A stretch of 53,351 nt of DNA, taken from assembly GCA_030681795.1 (NCBI GenBank), contig JAUXRG010000019.1, positions 1 to 53,351 of the forward strand, given 5' to 3'. Both the position numbers and the translations under genes were made by a program. The notes below the pieces were generated by a model that was not told the origin of the DNA, ran no database searches, and saw only the letters and a list, made by a program, of their open reading frames with translations. The stretch is from Rubrivivax sp. (GTDB lineage: Bacteria; Pseudomonadota; Gammaproteobacteria; Burkholderiales; Burkholderiaceae_C). Shown here piece after piece: positions 28,858 to 36,408 of this stretch; the first letter of the stretch is position 1; each line of letters starts with the position of its first letter.

Positions 28858-29945
28858 GCAAGTCCCAGCCATCGGCCAAAGCGCCAACGGGCGGTGATGA
28901 TGCCGCCCTGCATGCACGCATCCAGGCCTTGGTGGTGGCCGCCCGGCAGACCGTGGCGCGCGGCGTTGATCTGGTCCAGGTGCGCACGAACTTCGAGATC
29001 GGCCGCCATATCGTTGAGCATGAGCAGCAGGGTCGTTCGCGTGCCGGTTACGGCAAGGATGTACTCAACAAGCTGGCGCAAGCGCTGACGGCCGAGTTCG
29101 GCGGCGGCTTTTCGCTGACCAACCTGAAGCTGATGCGCCAGTTCTACCTGCAGAACGCCGCTCAAATTGGTCAGACACTGTCTGCCCCATTGCTGCCGGC
29201 AGAGAAAGGTCAGACGGTGTCTGACCAATTCAGCGCGTTCCGGTTGAGCTGGTCGCACTGCGTGTTTCTGCTGGGCGTCAAGAGCGCCGACGAGCGCAGC
29301 TTCTACGAAATCGAAGCCGCAGGCCAAGGCTGGACGCTGCGCGAACTCAAGCGCCAGTTCGACAGCGGCTTGTTCGAGCGCCTGGCCCTGAGCCGCGACA
29401 AGGAAGGCATCCGTGCGCTGGCACGCCAGGGGCAGATCGTCAGCCAGCCGGCCGATGTGCTCAAGGAACCGCTGGTGCTGGAGTTCCTCGGGCTGTCAGA
29501 GCAGGCCGGCTATTCCGAGTCCGACCTGGAAGCCGCCGTCATCAACCAGATCGGTCAGTTCTTGCTGGAACTGGGCAAGGGTTTCCTGTTCGAGGCCAGG
29601 CAAAAGCGTTTCACCTTTGACAGCGACCACTTTTTCGTGGACCTGGTCTTCTACAACCGCCTGCTGCGCTGCTATGTGCTGATCGATCTGAAGCTCGGCA
29701 AGCTGACCCACCAGGACCTGGGCCAGATGCAGATGTACGTGAACTACTTCGACCGCTTCGTGAAGGCCGAAGGCGAGAACGCCACTGTGGGCATCGTGTT
29801 GTGCAAGAAGAAGAACGAGGCGCTGGTGGAGATCACGCTACCGGCGGACGCCAACATCCATGCGCGGGAGTACAGCCTGTATTTGCCGAGCAAGGAGGAG
29901 TTGCAAAGGAAACTGCAGGAATGGACCGGGGCGAAGATCGAATGA
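28854..29945 (+). CDS. DUF1016 / YhcG-type PD-(D/E)XK nuclease-domain protein (cargo in RM operon)
   Basis: A 363-residue protein. The N-terminal half is the helical DUF1016 N domain (TNFEIGRHIVEHEQQG, GYGKDVLNKLAQAL). The C-terminal half is a PD-(D/E)XK-type nuclease fold, with FFVDLVFYNRLL and LIDLKLGKL as the probable acidic/lysine site (about residues 262-284). These proteins are frequent passengers in type I restriction and defence loci; their activity is poorly defined. Start is GTG overlapping the hsdM stop; the stop overlaps the mini-ORF start (ATGA). It is flanked by duplicated hsdM 3' ends, which suggests insertion or replacement by recombination. Confidence 0.9.
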   Translation: MSKSQPSAKAPTGGDDAALHARIQALVVAARQTVARGVDLVQVRTNFEIGRHIVEHEQQGRSRAGYGKDVLNKLAQALTAEFGGGFSLTNLKLMRQFYLQNAAQIGQTLSAPLLPAEKGQTVSDQFSAFRLSWSHCVFLLGVKSADERSFYEIEAAGQGWTLRELKRQFDSGLFERLALSRDKEGIRALARQGQIVSQPADVLKEPLVLEFLGLSEQAGYSESDLEAAVINQIGQFLLELGKGFLFEARQKRFTFDSDHFFVDLVFYNRLLRCYVLIDLKLGKLTHQDLGQMQMYVNYFDRFVKAEGENATVGIVLCKKKNEALVEITLPADANIHAREYSLYLPSKEELQRKLQEWTGAKIE

Positions 29946-30028
29946 GGCAGCGCATCCTCGACGAGATCGCAGCGTTGGATGCTGAGAGCGCGGAAGTGCT
30001 GGCGACGATGCGGGGCTTGGTCGCGTGA
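29942..30028 (+). CDS. 28-codon mini-ORF: displaced copy of the HsdM C-terminus
   Basis: This ORF encodes 28 residues; positions 5-26 (ILDEIAALDAESAEVLATMR and GL) repeat the HsdM C-terminal helix almost exactly. Its ATG overlaps the DUF1016 stop and its TGA overlaps the hsdS ATG, so it links translation of the two genes. It is most likely the original hsdM 3' end left in front of hsdS when DUF1016 arrived. It might still be translated; no independent function is claimed. Confidence 0.7.
   Translation: MRQRILDEIAALDAESAEVLATMRGLVA
29953..30019 (+). repeat. Direct repeat copy B (hsdM 3' end remnant)
   Basis: Second copy of the 67-bp hsdM 3' segment, 60/67 identical to 28785-28851. It lies immediately before hsdS, where the end of hsdM is normally found. 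Confidence 0.95.
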
Positions 30029-31227
30029 TGGCCGGTTGGGAAGCGAAGCCGCTGGGCGAGCTATGCGCGTTTCAGCGCGGCCTCACCTATGGGAAGTCCG
30101 ACGAAGTCGATGTGTCCAGCAACGTCGTGCTGCGCGCGAACAACGTCGACTTGGCAACCCACACGCTCGATCTCTCCGATCTGAGGTACATCTCAGACAC
30201 AGTGTCCGTTCCTGCGGCCAAGAGAGTCCGCAAGGGTTCGCTGCTCATCTGCACAGCGAGCGGCAGCAAAGCGCACCTGGGCAAGATCGCCTATGTCGAT
30301 GCCGACTACGGGTATGCGTTTGGCGGTTTCATGGGACAGATTTCGCCCGTGCATGGTGTCAATGGCCGCTACCTGTTTCATGCCCTCACGTCGCCTGCCT
30401 ACAAGGCGTTCATCGCGACGCTGTCCGATGGCGTCAACATCAACAATCTCAAGTTCGATGACCTGCTGCAGTTCTCGGTGCCTGTCCCGGGCCTCGACGA
30501 GCAGCACCGCATCGTCGCCATCCTCGACGAAGCCTTCGAGGGCATCGCCACCGCCAAGGCCAACGCCGAGAAGAACCTGCGGAACGCCCGCGAGTTGTTC
30601 GAGCTTCAGCTCGCAGTAGCCCTTCGGCGTGGTGGTGAAGGCTGGATTGAGATGTGCATAGGTGATGCCTGCACGCTCAGGAGCGGGACGACGGTACCGG
30701 TGGGAATCGAGCGCTCGGCCGGCGATGTCCCGTATGTCAAGGTGGCCGAGATGACGATGCCGGCAAACCGTGACGGTGTGACAACCTCGATTCGGTTCCT
30801 GAATCGGGCGGACATCAAACCAAGCTGGCTGATCCCTGCCGGGGCAGTGTTATTTCCGAAGCGGGGTGGCGCAATCCTCACCAACAAGAAGCGGCTTGCG
30901 TTGGTGGACATGTGTGCCGACCTCAACATCATGTCGGTGATCCCGTCTGACAAGGTCACGCCGGAGTTCCTGTATCTGTACTTCCTCACCGTGGACATGC
31001 GAAAGCTGGGCACGGGCTCGTCCATACCGCAGATCAATAACTACGACATCGCTCCATTACTGATCTCGTTCCCGGCCTCACGAGCAAAGCAGGCAGAAGT
31101 TACCGAAGCCCTTCGAGCGGCGGAGTCTGAGTGCCAGGCACTTGCTGCGACCTACGAGCGCAAGCTCGCCGCCCTCGCAGAGCTGAAGAAGTCCCTGCTG
31201 CACCAGGCCTTCAGCGGTGCCCTGTAG
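30028..31227 (+). CDS. hsdS: Type I restriction-modification specificity subunit
   Basis: A 399-residue HsdS that selects the bipartite DNA target. Two target-recognition domains are visible (about 5-150 and 205-350), each followed by a coiled-coil spacer: LDEQHRIVAILDEAFEGIA after the first, and AALAELKKSLLHQAFSGAL at the C-terminus. Codon use is noticeably less GC-rich than in the surrounding core genes, which is usual for the fast-evolving, transferred hsdS. The start at ATG 30028 overlaps the mini-ORF stop; GTG 30025 is one codon earlier. Confidence 0.95.
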   Translation: MAGWEAKPLGELCAFQRGLTYGKSDEVDVSSNVVLRANNVDLATHTLDLSDLRYISDTVSVPAAKRVRKGSLLICTASGSKAHLGKIAYVDADYGYAFGGFMGQISPVHGVNGRYLFHALTSPAYKAFIATLSDGVNINNLKFDDLLQFSVPVPGLDEQHRIVAILDEAFEGIATAKANAEKNLRNARELFELQLAVALRRGGEGWIEMCIGDACTLRSGTTVPVGIERSAGDVPYVKVAEMTMPANRDGVTTSIRFLNRADIKPSWLIPAGAVLFPKRGGAILTNKKRLALVDMCADLNIMSVIPSDKVTPEFLYLYFLTVDMRKLGTGSSIPQINNYDIAPLLISFPASRAKQAEVTEALRAAESECQALAATYERKLAALAELKKSLLHQAFSGAL

Positions 31228-31269
31228 TCCGGCATCATCGCGGCACAAGACCAGACAGGGAGCGAACAG

Positions 31270-32115
31270 ATGAAGATCTTGCCGACGCAGTTTGACGGCC
31301 AGGCCATTCGCCGCGTCTACGACGAGGCCACCGAAACCTGGTGGTTCTCGGTCATCGACGTGGTGCAGGTGCTCACCGACAGCAGCAGCGCCCGTCGCTA
31401 CTGGTCGGACCTGAAGCGCAAGCTGGCGCAAGAGGCGGGGTCCGAGCAACCGTACGAGAAAATCGTACAGTTGAAATTGCCGGCCCCCGACGGCAAGCAG
31501 CGCCTGACGGACTGTGCCAGCGCCGCCACCTTGCTGCGCATCGTGCAAAGCGTCCCCAGCCCCAAGGCCGAACCCATCAAGCTGTGGCTGGCCAAAGTGG
31601 GCTACGAGCGCATGCAGGAGATGGCCGACCCGGCCTTGTCGCTGGACCGTGCGCGCGAGACTTGGCAAAAGCACGGCCGCAGCGACAAGTGGATTCAACA
31701 GCGCATGACGGGCCAAGAAACCCGTAACAAGCTGACCGACTTTTGGCGCGAGCACGAGATCAAGGAGGGCCAGGAATTCGCCATCCTGACCAACATCATT
31801 CATCAGGAGTGGACGGGCATCAGCGTCAAGGACCACAAGAAGATCAAGGGCCTGCAGACCCACAACCTGCGCGACCACATGTCCGAGGCCGAGCTGATCT
31901 TCACGGCGCTGGCTGAGCTTTCCACCCGGCAGATTGCCGAGAACACCGAGGCCACTGGGATGCCCGAGAACCAGACTGCCGCCAAGGCCGGTGGCGGCAT
32001 TGCCAAGCGCGCGCGGCTGCAACTGGAAGCACAGACAGGGCGGCGCGTGGTGTCGGGTGACAACTATCTGGCCCTGCCAGCCAAGAAGGCGCCCAAGCTA
32101 CCGGGCAAGACCTGA
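31270..32115 (+). CDS. DinD / BRO-type protein (cargo in RM operon)
   Basis: A 281-residue protein. The N-terminal Bro-N-like domain (WWFSVIDVVQVLTDSSSARR) precedes a DinD-like region (DWREHE-type helices, ILTNIIHQEWTGISVKDHK, KGLQTHNLRDHMSEAELIF). E. coli DinD is DNA-damage induced and affects RecA filaments. Whether this copy is SOS controlled cannot be seen; no clear LexA box is before it. GGGAG lies 9 bases before the ATG. It sits between hsdS and hsdR with a 42-bp gap from hsdS. Confidence 0.85.
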   Translation: MKILPTQFDGQAIRRVYDEATETWWFSVIDVVQVLTDSSSARRYWSDLKRKLAQEAGSEQPYEKIVQLKLPAPDGKQRLTDCASAATLLRIVQSVPSPKAEPIKLWLAKVGYERMQEMADPALSLDRARETWQKHGRSDKWIQQRMTGQETRNKLTDFWREHEIKEGQEFAILTNIIHQEWTGISVKDHKKIKGLQTHNLRDHMSEAELIFTALAELSTRQIAENTEATGMPENQTAAKAGGGIAKRARLQLEAQTGRRVVSGDNYLALPAKKAPKLPGKT

Positions 32116-32135
32116 TCGATTCGATGAGCAACGCC

Positions 32136-32275
32136 ATGAACGAAGCCGAATCGCGCGCTGGGCAGATTGACCCGCCCAGGCGACGGCGGTGATCAACAAG
32201 ACGCTGGAGGCGGGCCTGATCCGGGTGGCCGACCCGGACCACCCGCGGGCGGGCTACGTGCCGCACTGGGCCTGA
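32136..32275 (+). pseudogene. Chimeric remnant: duplicated hsdR 5' end joined to the 3' end of another gene
   Basis: Bases 32136-32174 resemble the start of hsdR (15 identical bases from ATG, then mostly third-position changes): MNEAESRAGQIDP against MNEAETRAEHIDP. The frame stops at 32190. From 32180 a different frame reads INKTLEAGLIRVADPDHP and then GYVPHWA before a stop at 32273. That second part looks like the end of a winged-helix-like protein but is not identified. Two broken gene ends are fused near 32175-32180. The spacer 32276-32449 holds repeats but no gene. Confidence 0.7.
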
Positions 32276-32277
32276 AG

Positions 32278-32298
32278 TTTCTTGATCGGGTTTTGATT
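32278..32298 (+). repeat. 21-bp direct repeat, copy 1
   Basis: AT-rich 21-mer starting TTTCTTGATC and continuing into GTTTTGA; it matches 32377-32397 at 18 of 21 positions. It lies directly after the remnant gene end. Confidence 0.7.
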
Positions 32299-32376
32299 CC
32301 GGGAGCAGTCATGGAGCACGAGTTCGGGGTTTTTCCAACCAAATCAACAACTTGGCGCTGCTTGGTTGCAAGCCAT

Positions 32377-32397
32377 TTTCTTGATCCAGTTTTGACT
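32377..32397 (+). repeat. 21-bp direct repeat, copy 2
   Basis: Second copy (18/21 identical) 99 bp downstream of the first and 52 bp before hsdR. A 7-bp inverted repeat CAACCAA/TTGGTTG (32336-32342, 32362-32368) lies between the copies. The pair may mark a recombination junction or a regulator site. Confidence 0.7.
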
Positions 32398-32449
32398 GGC
32401 CAGGCCAGGCTGCAGCCCGCCTGGGTGCGCTTCCCGGCGAGGTAGGCCG

Positions 32450-34834
32450 ATGAACGAAGCCGAAACCCGCGCCGAGCACATCGACCCCGCCCTGAAGGCC
32501 GCCGGCTGGGGCGTGGTCGATGGCAGCCGCGTGCTGCGCGAGCACGGCATCACGCTGGGCCGGCTGCAGGGCGGGGGCGGCAAGGGCGGGCAGAGCCTGC
32601 GGGCGAAGGCCGAGATCGCCGACTACGTTCTCGTCTATCGCAACACCAAGCTGGCCGTGATCGAGGCCAAGGCCTGGGACAAACCCCTCACCGAGGGTGT
32701 CGGCCAGGCCAAGAGCTATGCCGCGAAGCTGGCGGTGCGGAGCGCGTTCGCCACCAACGGCCAGGCGATCTACGGCATCGACATGGTCACCGGCTTTGAG
32801 GCCGACGTGGCCAGCTACCCGAGCCCCGAAGAACTGTGGAAGCTGACCAACGCCTCCGTGAGTGCCTGGCGCGACCGCTTCGCCGCCGTGCCCTTCGAGG
32901 ACAAGGGCGGCAACTGGCAAGGACGCTACTACCAGGACATCGCCATCACGCGGGTGCTGGAGGCCATCGAGGCCGGGCCAAGACCGACGAACACGCGCAT
33001 CCTGCTGACACTGGCCACTGGCACCGGCAAGACGTTCATCGCCTTCCAGATCGCCTGGAAGCTGTTCCACAGCCGCTGGAACCTAACGGACTGGCGCAGC
33101 GGGGCCGAGCCCACGCGCCGCCCGCGCATCCTGTTCCTGGCCGACCGCAACATCCTGGCCGACCAGGCCTACAACGCCTTCTCGGCCTTCCCCGACGATG
33201 CCCTGGTGCGCATTGCCCCGGACGACATCCGCAGACGGGGCCGGGTGCCCAAGAACGGCAGCATCTTCTTCACCATCTTCCAGACCTTCATGAGCGGCCC
33301 CGGCGGTTCGCCGTACTTCGGCGACTACCCGGCCGACTTCTTCGACTTCATCGTGATTGACGAGTGCCACCGGGGCGGCGCCAACGACGAAGGCAGCTGG
33401 CGCGCCATCCTCGACTACTTCGCGCCGGCGGTGCAACTGGGCCTGACCGCCACGCCCAAGCGCACCCTCAACGCCGATACCTACGCCTACTTCGGCGAGC
33501 CGGTTTTTGTGTACTCGCTGAAGGAGGGCATCAACGACGGCTTCCTGACGCCGTTCAAGGTCAAGCAGATCGCCACCACGCTGGACGAGTACGTCTATAC
33601 GCCCGACGACGTGGTGGTGCAGGGCGACATCGAGGCCGGCAAGCGCTACGAAGAGAAGGACTTCAACAAGATCATCGAGATCAAGGAGCGCGAGTCCTTC
33701 CGGGTCAAGCTCATGATGGGGATGATCGACCAGCGCGAGAAGACCCTCGTGTTCTGCGCCACCCAGGCCCACGCGCTGGCGGTGCGCGACTTGATCAACC
33801 AGACAAAGACCAGCGCCGACCCGAACTACTGTGCGCGGGTGACAGCCAACGACGGCGCCATTGGTGATCAGGCGCTGCGCGACTTCCAGGACAACGAGAA
33901 GACCATTCCGACGGTGCTGACCACGTCGCAGAAGCTCTCCACCGGCGTGGATGCGCGCAACGTGCGCAACATCGTGCTGATGCGGCCGGTGGCCTCGATG
34001 ATCGAGTTCAAGCAGATCATCGGCCGCGGCACGCGGCTGTACGACGGCAAGGACCACTTCACGATCTATGACTTCGTGAAGGCGCACCACCACTTCAGCG
34101 ACCCGGAGTGGGATGGCGAGCCGCTCGCACCGGCAGAGCCTGAGCCAGGGCCACCGCGCACCGGGAATGGCGCGACCGATGTGCCAGCAGGCGAGCCCGC
34201 GCCGCCGCCATTCGTCGACCCGCCGCCGGCGAAGATCAAGATCAAGCTGGCCGACGGGAAGGAACGCAAAATCCAGTCCATGACGGCCACGACGTTCTGG
34301 AGCGCCGACGGGCGCCCGATGTCGGCAGCCCAGTTCCTGGAAGTGCTGTACGGCGCGCTGCCCGAGTTCTTCAAGGACGAGGACGAGCTGCGGCGCCTCT
34401 GGAGCGCCCCGGACACCCGCAAGGCGATGCTGGCCGGGCTGGCCGACAAGGGCTTCGGCCGGGAGCCGCTTGCCGAGATGCAGAAGATCATCGAGGCCGA
34501 GAACAGCGACCTCTACGATGTGCTGGCTTACGTGGCCTTCGCGGCAGAGCCTGTGACACGGGCCGAACGCGCTGCGGCAGCGAAGTCAGCGACGTCCGCC
34601 GAGTGCACCGACAAGCAGCAGGCGTTCGTCGATTTCGTGTTGGCGCAGTACGTCAGGCAGGGTGTGGACGAGCTCGACGCCGAGAAGCTGTCGCCGCTGC
34701 TGCGCCTGAAGTACCAGGCGCTGAACGACGCCTTTGCACAGCTTGGCAGGCCCGACCAGGTACGCAAGGTCTTCGTCGGGTTTCAGCGGCACCTGTACGC
34801 GCCCCTGGGAAGAAAAGCCGGAGCGCCCTCCTGA
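32450..34834 (+). CDS. hsdR: Type I restriction endonuclease subunit (EcoEI-like)
   Basis: A 794-residue motor/nuclease subunit. The N-terminal nuclease site has ADYVL and LAVIEAKAW (about 56-82). The SF2 helicase motor has ATGTGKTF (Walker A, ~187-194), VIDECHRGG, LGLTATPKR, and motif VI IGRGTRLY. After an acidic/proline-rich linker (~562-595) a C-terminal domain continues to residue 794. Length and order fit the EcoEI-type R protein. With hsdM and hsdS intact, a working restriction system is likely. The preceding spacer holds a degraded copy of its first codons. Confidence 0.95.
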   Translation: MNEAETRAEHIDPALKAAGWGVVDGSRVLREHGITLGRLQGGGGKGGQSLRAKAEIADYVLVYRNTKLAVIEAKAWDKPLTEGVGQAKSYAAKLAVRSAFATNGQAIYGIDMVTGFEADVASYPSPEELWKLTNASVSAWRDRFAAVPFEDKGGNWQGRYYQDIAITRVLEAIEAGPRPTNTRILLTLATGTGKTFIAFQIAWKLFHSRWNLTDWRSGAEPTRRPRILFLADRNILADQAYNAFSAFPDDALVRIAPDDIRRRGRVPKNGSIFFTIFQTFMSGPGGSPYFGDYPADFFDFIVIDECHRGGANDEGSWRAILDYFAPAVQLGLTATPKRTLNADTYAYFGEPVFVYSLKEGINDGFLTPFKVKQIATTLDEYVYTPDDVVVQGDIEAGKRYEEKDFNKIIEIKERESFRVKLMMGMIDQREKTLVFCATQAHALAVRDLINQTKTSADPNYCARVTANDGAIGDQALRDFQDNEKTIPTVLTTSQKLSTGVDARNVRNIVLMRPVASMIEFKQIIGRGTRLYDGKDHFTIYDFVKAHHHFSDPEWDGEPLAPAEPEPGPPRTGNGATDVPAGEPAPPPFVDPPPAKIKIKLADGKERKIQSMTATTFWSADGRPMSAAQFLEVLYGALPEFFKDEDELRRLWSAPDTRKAMLAGLADKGFGREPLAEMQKIIEAENSDLYDVLAYVAFAAEPVTRAERAAAAKSATSAECTDKQQAFVDFVLAQYVRQGVDELDAEKLSPLLRLKYQALNDAFAQLGRPDQVRKVFVGFQRHLYAPLGRKAGAPS

Positions 34835-34887
34835 CCGTGAGCCAGGGTCCGTCGACCCCCGGGCAATGGCCCTGCGGCATGTCCGAG

Positions 34888-34931
34888 CCACTCACTCAAG
34901 TAGAGTGGACTGGCACTGCCTCGTGCAGTGC
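34888..34931 (+). promoter_or_regulatory. Two adjacent hairpins in the leader of the tusE-like gene
   Basis: CCACTC/GAGTGG (34888-34893, 34903-34908) and a 7-bp stem GCACTGC/GCAGTGC with a 5-nt loop (34913-34919, 34925-34931). They lie 41 bp before the start codon. No T-run follows, so they are more like a leader or operator structure than a terminator. Confidence 0.4.
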
Positions 34932-34971
34932 ATCCCCGACAACGGCCTTCAAGACTCCGAGAGGTGCACAG

Positions 34972-35265
34972 ATGGAATTGCCTGAACGCGATGGCGACGG
35001 GTATCTCGCCAACATGAACCTGTGGACGCCGACGATCGGGCGTGCCATGGCCGAGGCCGACGGTTTCGAGCTGGACGACGTGAAGTGGAACCACATCCTC
35101 AAGGCGCGCGAGTTTTACGAAGAGGAAAGCGTGGTGCCGCCGATCCGCAAGTTCGCCAAATATCTCGGTGAAGACCAGAAGGACCTGTTCAAGATCTGGA
35201 TGACGGGCCCCATGAAACCGATCACCAAGTACGGCGGCTTGCCCAAGCCGACGGGATGCGTTTGA
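34972..35265 (+). CDS. tusE: TusE/DsrC/DsvC-family sulfur carrier protein
   Basis: A 97-residue sulfur-relay protein. Family motifs are WTPTIGRAMAEADGFEL, WNHILKAREFYEE, PPIRKFAKYL and the C-terminal GCV with the conserved sulfur-carrying Cys96. The second, upstream cysteine of true dissimilatory DsrC is not seen, so the TusE (tRNA 2-thiouridine) class is more likely; other tus genes are not nearby. AGAGG precedes the ATG. It is the first housekeeping-type gene after the restriction island. Confidence 0.9.
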   Translation: MELPERDGDGYLANMNLWTPTIGRAMAEADGFELDDVKWNHILKAREFYEEESVVPPIRKFAKYLGEDQKDLFKIWMTGPMKPITKYGGLPKPTGCV

Positions 35266-35318
35266 CGGTACCGCCGGTTTGGGCCCCGTTGGGCAAGATC
35301 AACAACTGAAAACCGAGT

Positions 35319-35337
35319 GCCGCGCCTCCTGCGCGGC
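35319..35337 (-). terminator. Hairpin between tusE and the aldo/keto reductase gene
   Basis: A 7-bp stem GCCGCGC/GCGCGGC with a 5-nt loop. On the minus strand it follows the reductase stop and is followed 5 nt later by GGTTTTC, so it may end the minus-strand transcript. Confidence 0.5.
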
Positions 35338-35348
35338 CGGCCCCGGCC

Positions 35349-36329
35349 TCAGCCCGCCAGCGCTGCGGTGGCCTTGTCGATCCGTGCCATCACTTCCGGC
35401 GTGAGCTTGTCGAGCAGGTCCAGCGCGCCCAGGTTGGACTGCAGCTGCGAGAGCTTCGAAGCGCCGGTGATGACGGTGCTCACGCGCGGGTTCTTCGCCA
35501 CCCAGGCGATGGCCAGTTGCGCCAGCGTGCCGCCGAGCTCGGCGGCGATGGGTTCGAGCTGCGCCACGGCGGCGTTCTTCGCCGGGTCGACCAGCCCGTC
35601 GCGCAGGAAGGCCATGTTTTCCAGTGCGCCGCGGCTGCCTTCGGGCAGGCCGGTGCGGTACTTGCCGGTGAGCAGGCCGCTGGCCAGCGGGCTCCAGGTC
35701 GTCAGGCCCAGGCCGCATTCGTCGTACAGCCGCGCGTACTCCTGCTCCACGCGCTTGCGGTGGAAGAGGTGGTACTGCGGCTGCTCCATCACCGGCTTGT
35801 GCAGGTGGTGGCGCTCGGCGATCTCCCAGGCCGCGCGGATATCGGCCGCGGACCACTCGCTGGTGCCCCAGTACAGCGCCTTGCCCTGGGTGATGATGTC
35901 GCTCATCGCGCGCACGGTTTCCTCCACCGGGGTGTGGGGGTCGCTGCGGTGGCAGTAGATGAGGTCGATGTGCTCCAGGCCGAAGCGCTTGAGCGAGCCG
36001 TCGATGGCCTGCATCAGGTATTTGCGATTCAGCGTGTCCTTGCGGTTGACGGCGTCGCCCGTGCGGTCCAGGCCCCAGAAGAATTTGGTCGAGACCAGGT
36101 AGTTCAGCCGCGGCCAGGCGAGCTGCTTCAAGGCCTGGCCCATGATCTCTTCGCTGCGGCCCGAGGCGTAGACCTCGGCGTTGTCGAAGAAGTTGACGCC
36201 GGCGTCGAAGGCGGCGGCCATCATCTCCGCCGCCGCGCCGGTATCGACCTGGTTGTGATAGGTGACCCAGGAACCCAGGGACAAGGTGCTGACACGAAGG
36301 CCGGAGCGGCCGAGACGGCGGTATTGCAT
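35349..36329 (-). CDS. Aldo/keto reductase, potassium-channel beta-subunit-like
   Basis: A 326-residue NADPH-dependent oxidoreductase. The (beta/alpha)8 family motifs are present: [11 protein letters not shown] at the start, [14 protein letters not shown] with the catalytic Tyr, VSTKFFWG with the Lys, and [11 protein letters not shown]. The NADP-binding end has [15 protein letters not shown]. The length and these motifs match the KCNAB/YghZ branch. ATG 36329 begins the conserved region; the longer frame upstream is not supported. It follows the FAD oxidoreductase by 79 bp. Confidence 0.92.
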   Translation of the reverse strand: MQYRRLGRSGLRVSTLSLGSWVTYHNQVDTGAAAEMMAAAFDAGVNFFDNAEVYASGRSEEIMGQALKQLAWPRLNYLVSTKFFWGLDRTGDAVNRKDTLNRKYLMQAIDGSLKRFGLEHIDLIYCHRSDPHTPVEETVRAMSDIITQGKALYWGTSEWSAADIRAAWEIAERHHLHKPVMEQPQYHLFHRKRVEQEYARLYDECGLGLTTWSPLASGLLTGKYRTGLPEGSRGALENMAFLRDGLVDPAKNAAVAQLEPIAAELGGTLAQLAIAWVAKNPRVSTVITGASKLSQLQSNLGALDLLDKLTPEVMARIDKATAALAG

Positions 36330-36408
36330 GGTGGTTGGGCAGTGTGGGTGGATGAACGGCAGAGCGTAGCGCAGTGGCGCGCGCCGCGTGGCGCAGGGTC
36401 TCACGCGC

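Noticed and set aside
31228..31269. LexA (SOS) box before the DinD/BRO-like gene
   Set aside because: No CTGT-N8-ACAG pattern is present in the short spacer, so SOS control is not claimed.
27269..35300. att-type duplication of the tRNA-Phe 3' end at the far side of the restriction island
   Set aside because: I looked for a second copy of the T-arm/acceptor sequence up to and beyond hsdR and found none, and there is no integrase gene. The island edge is therefore inferred only from content.
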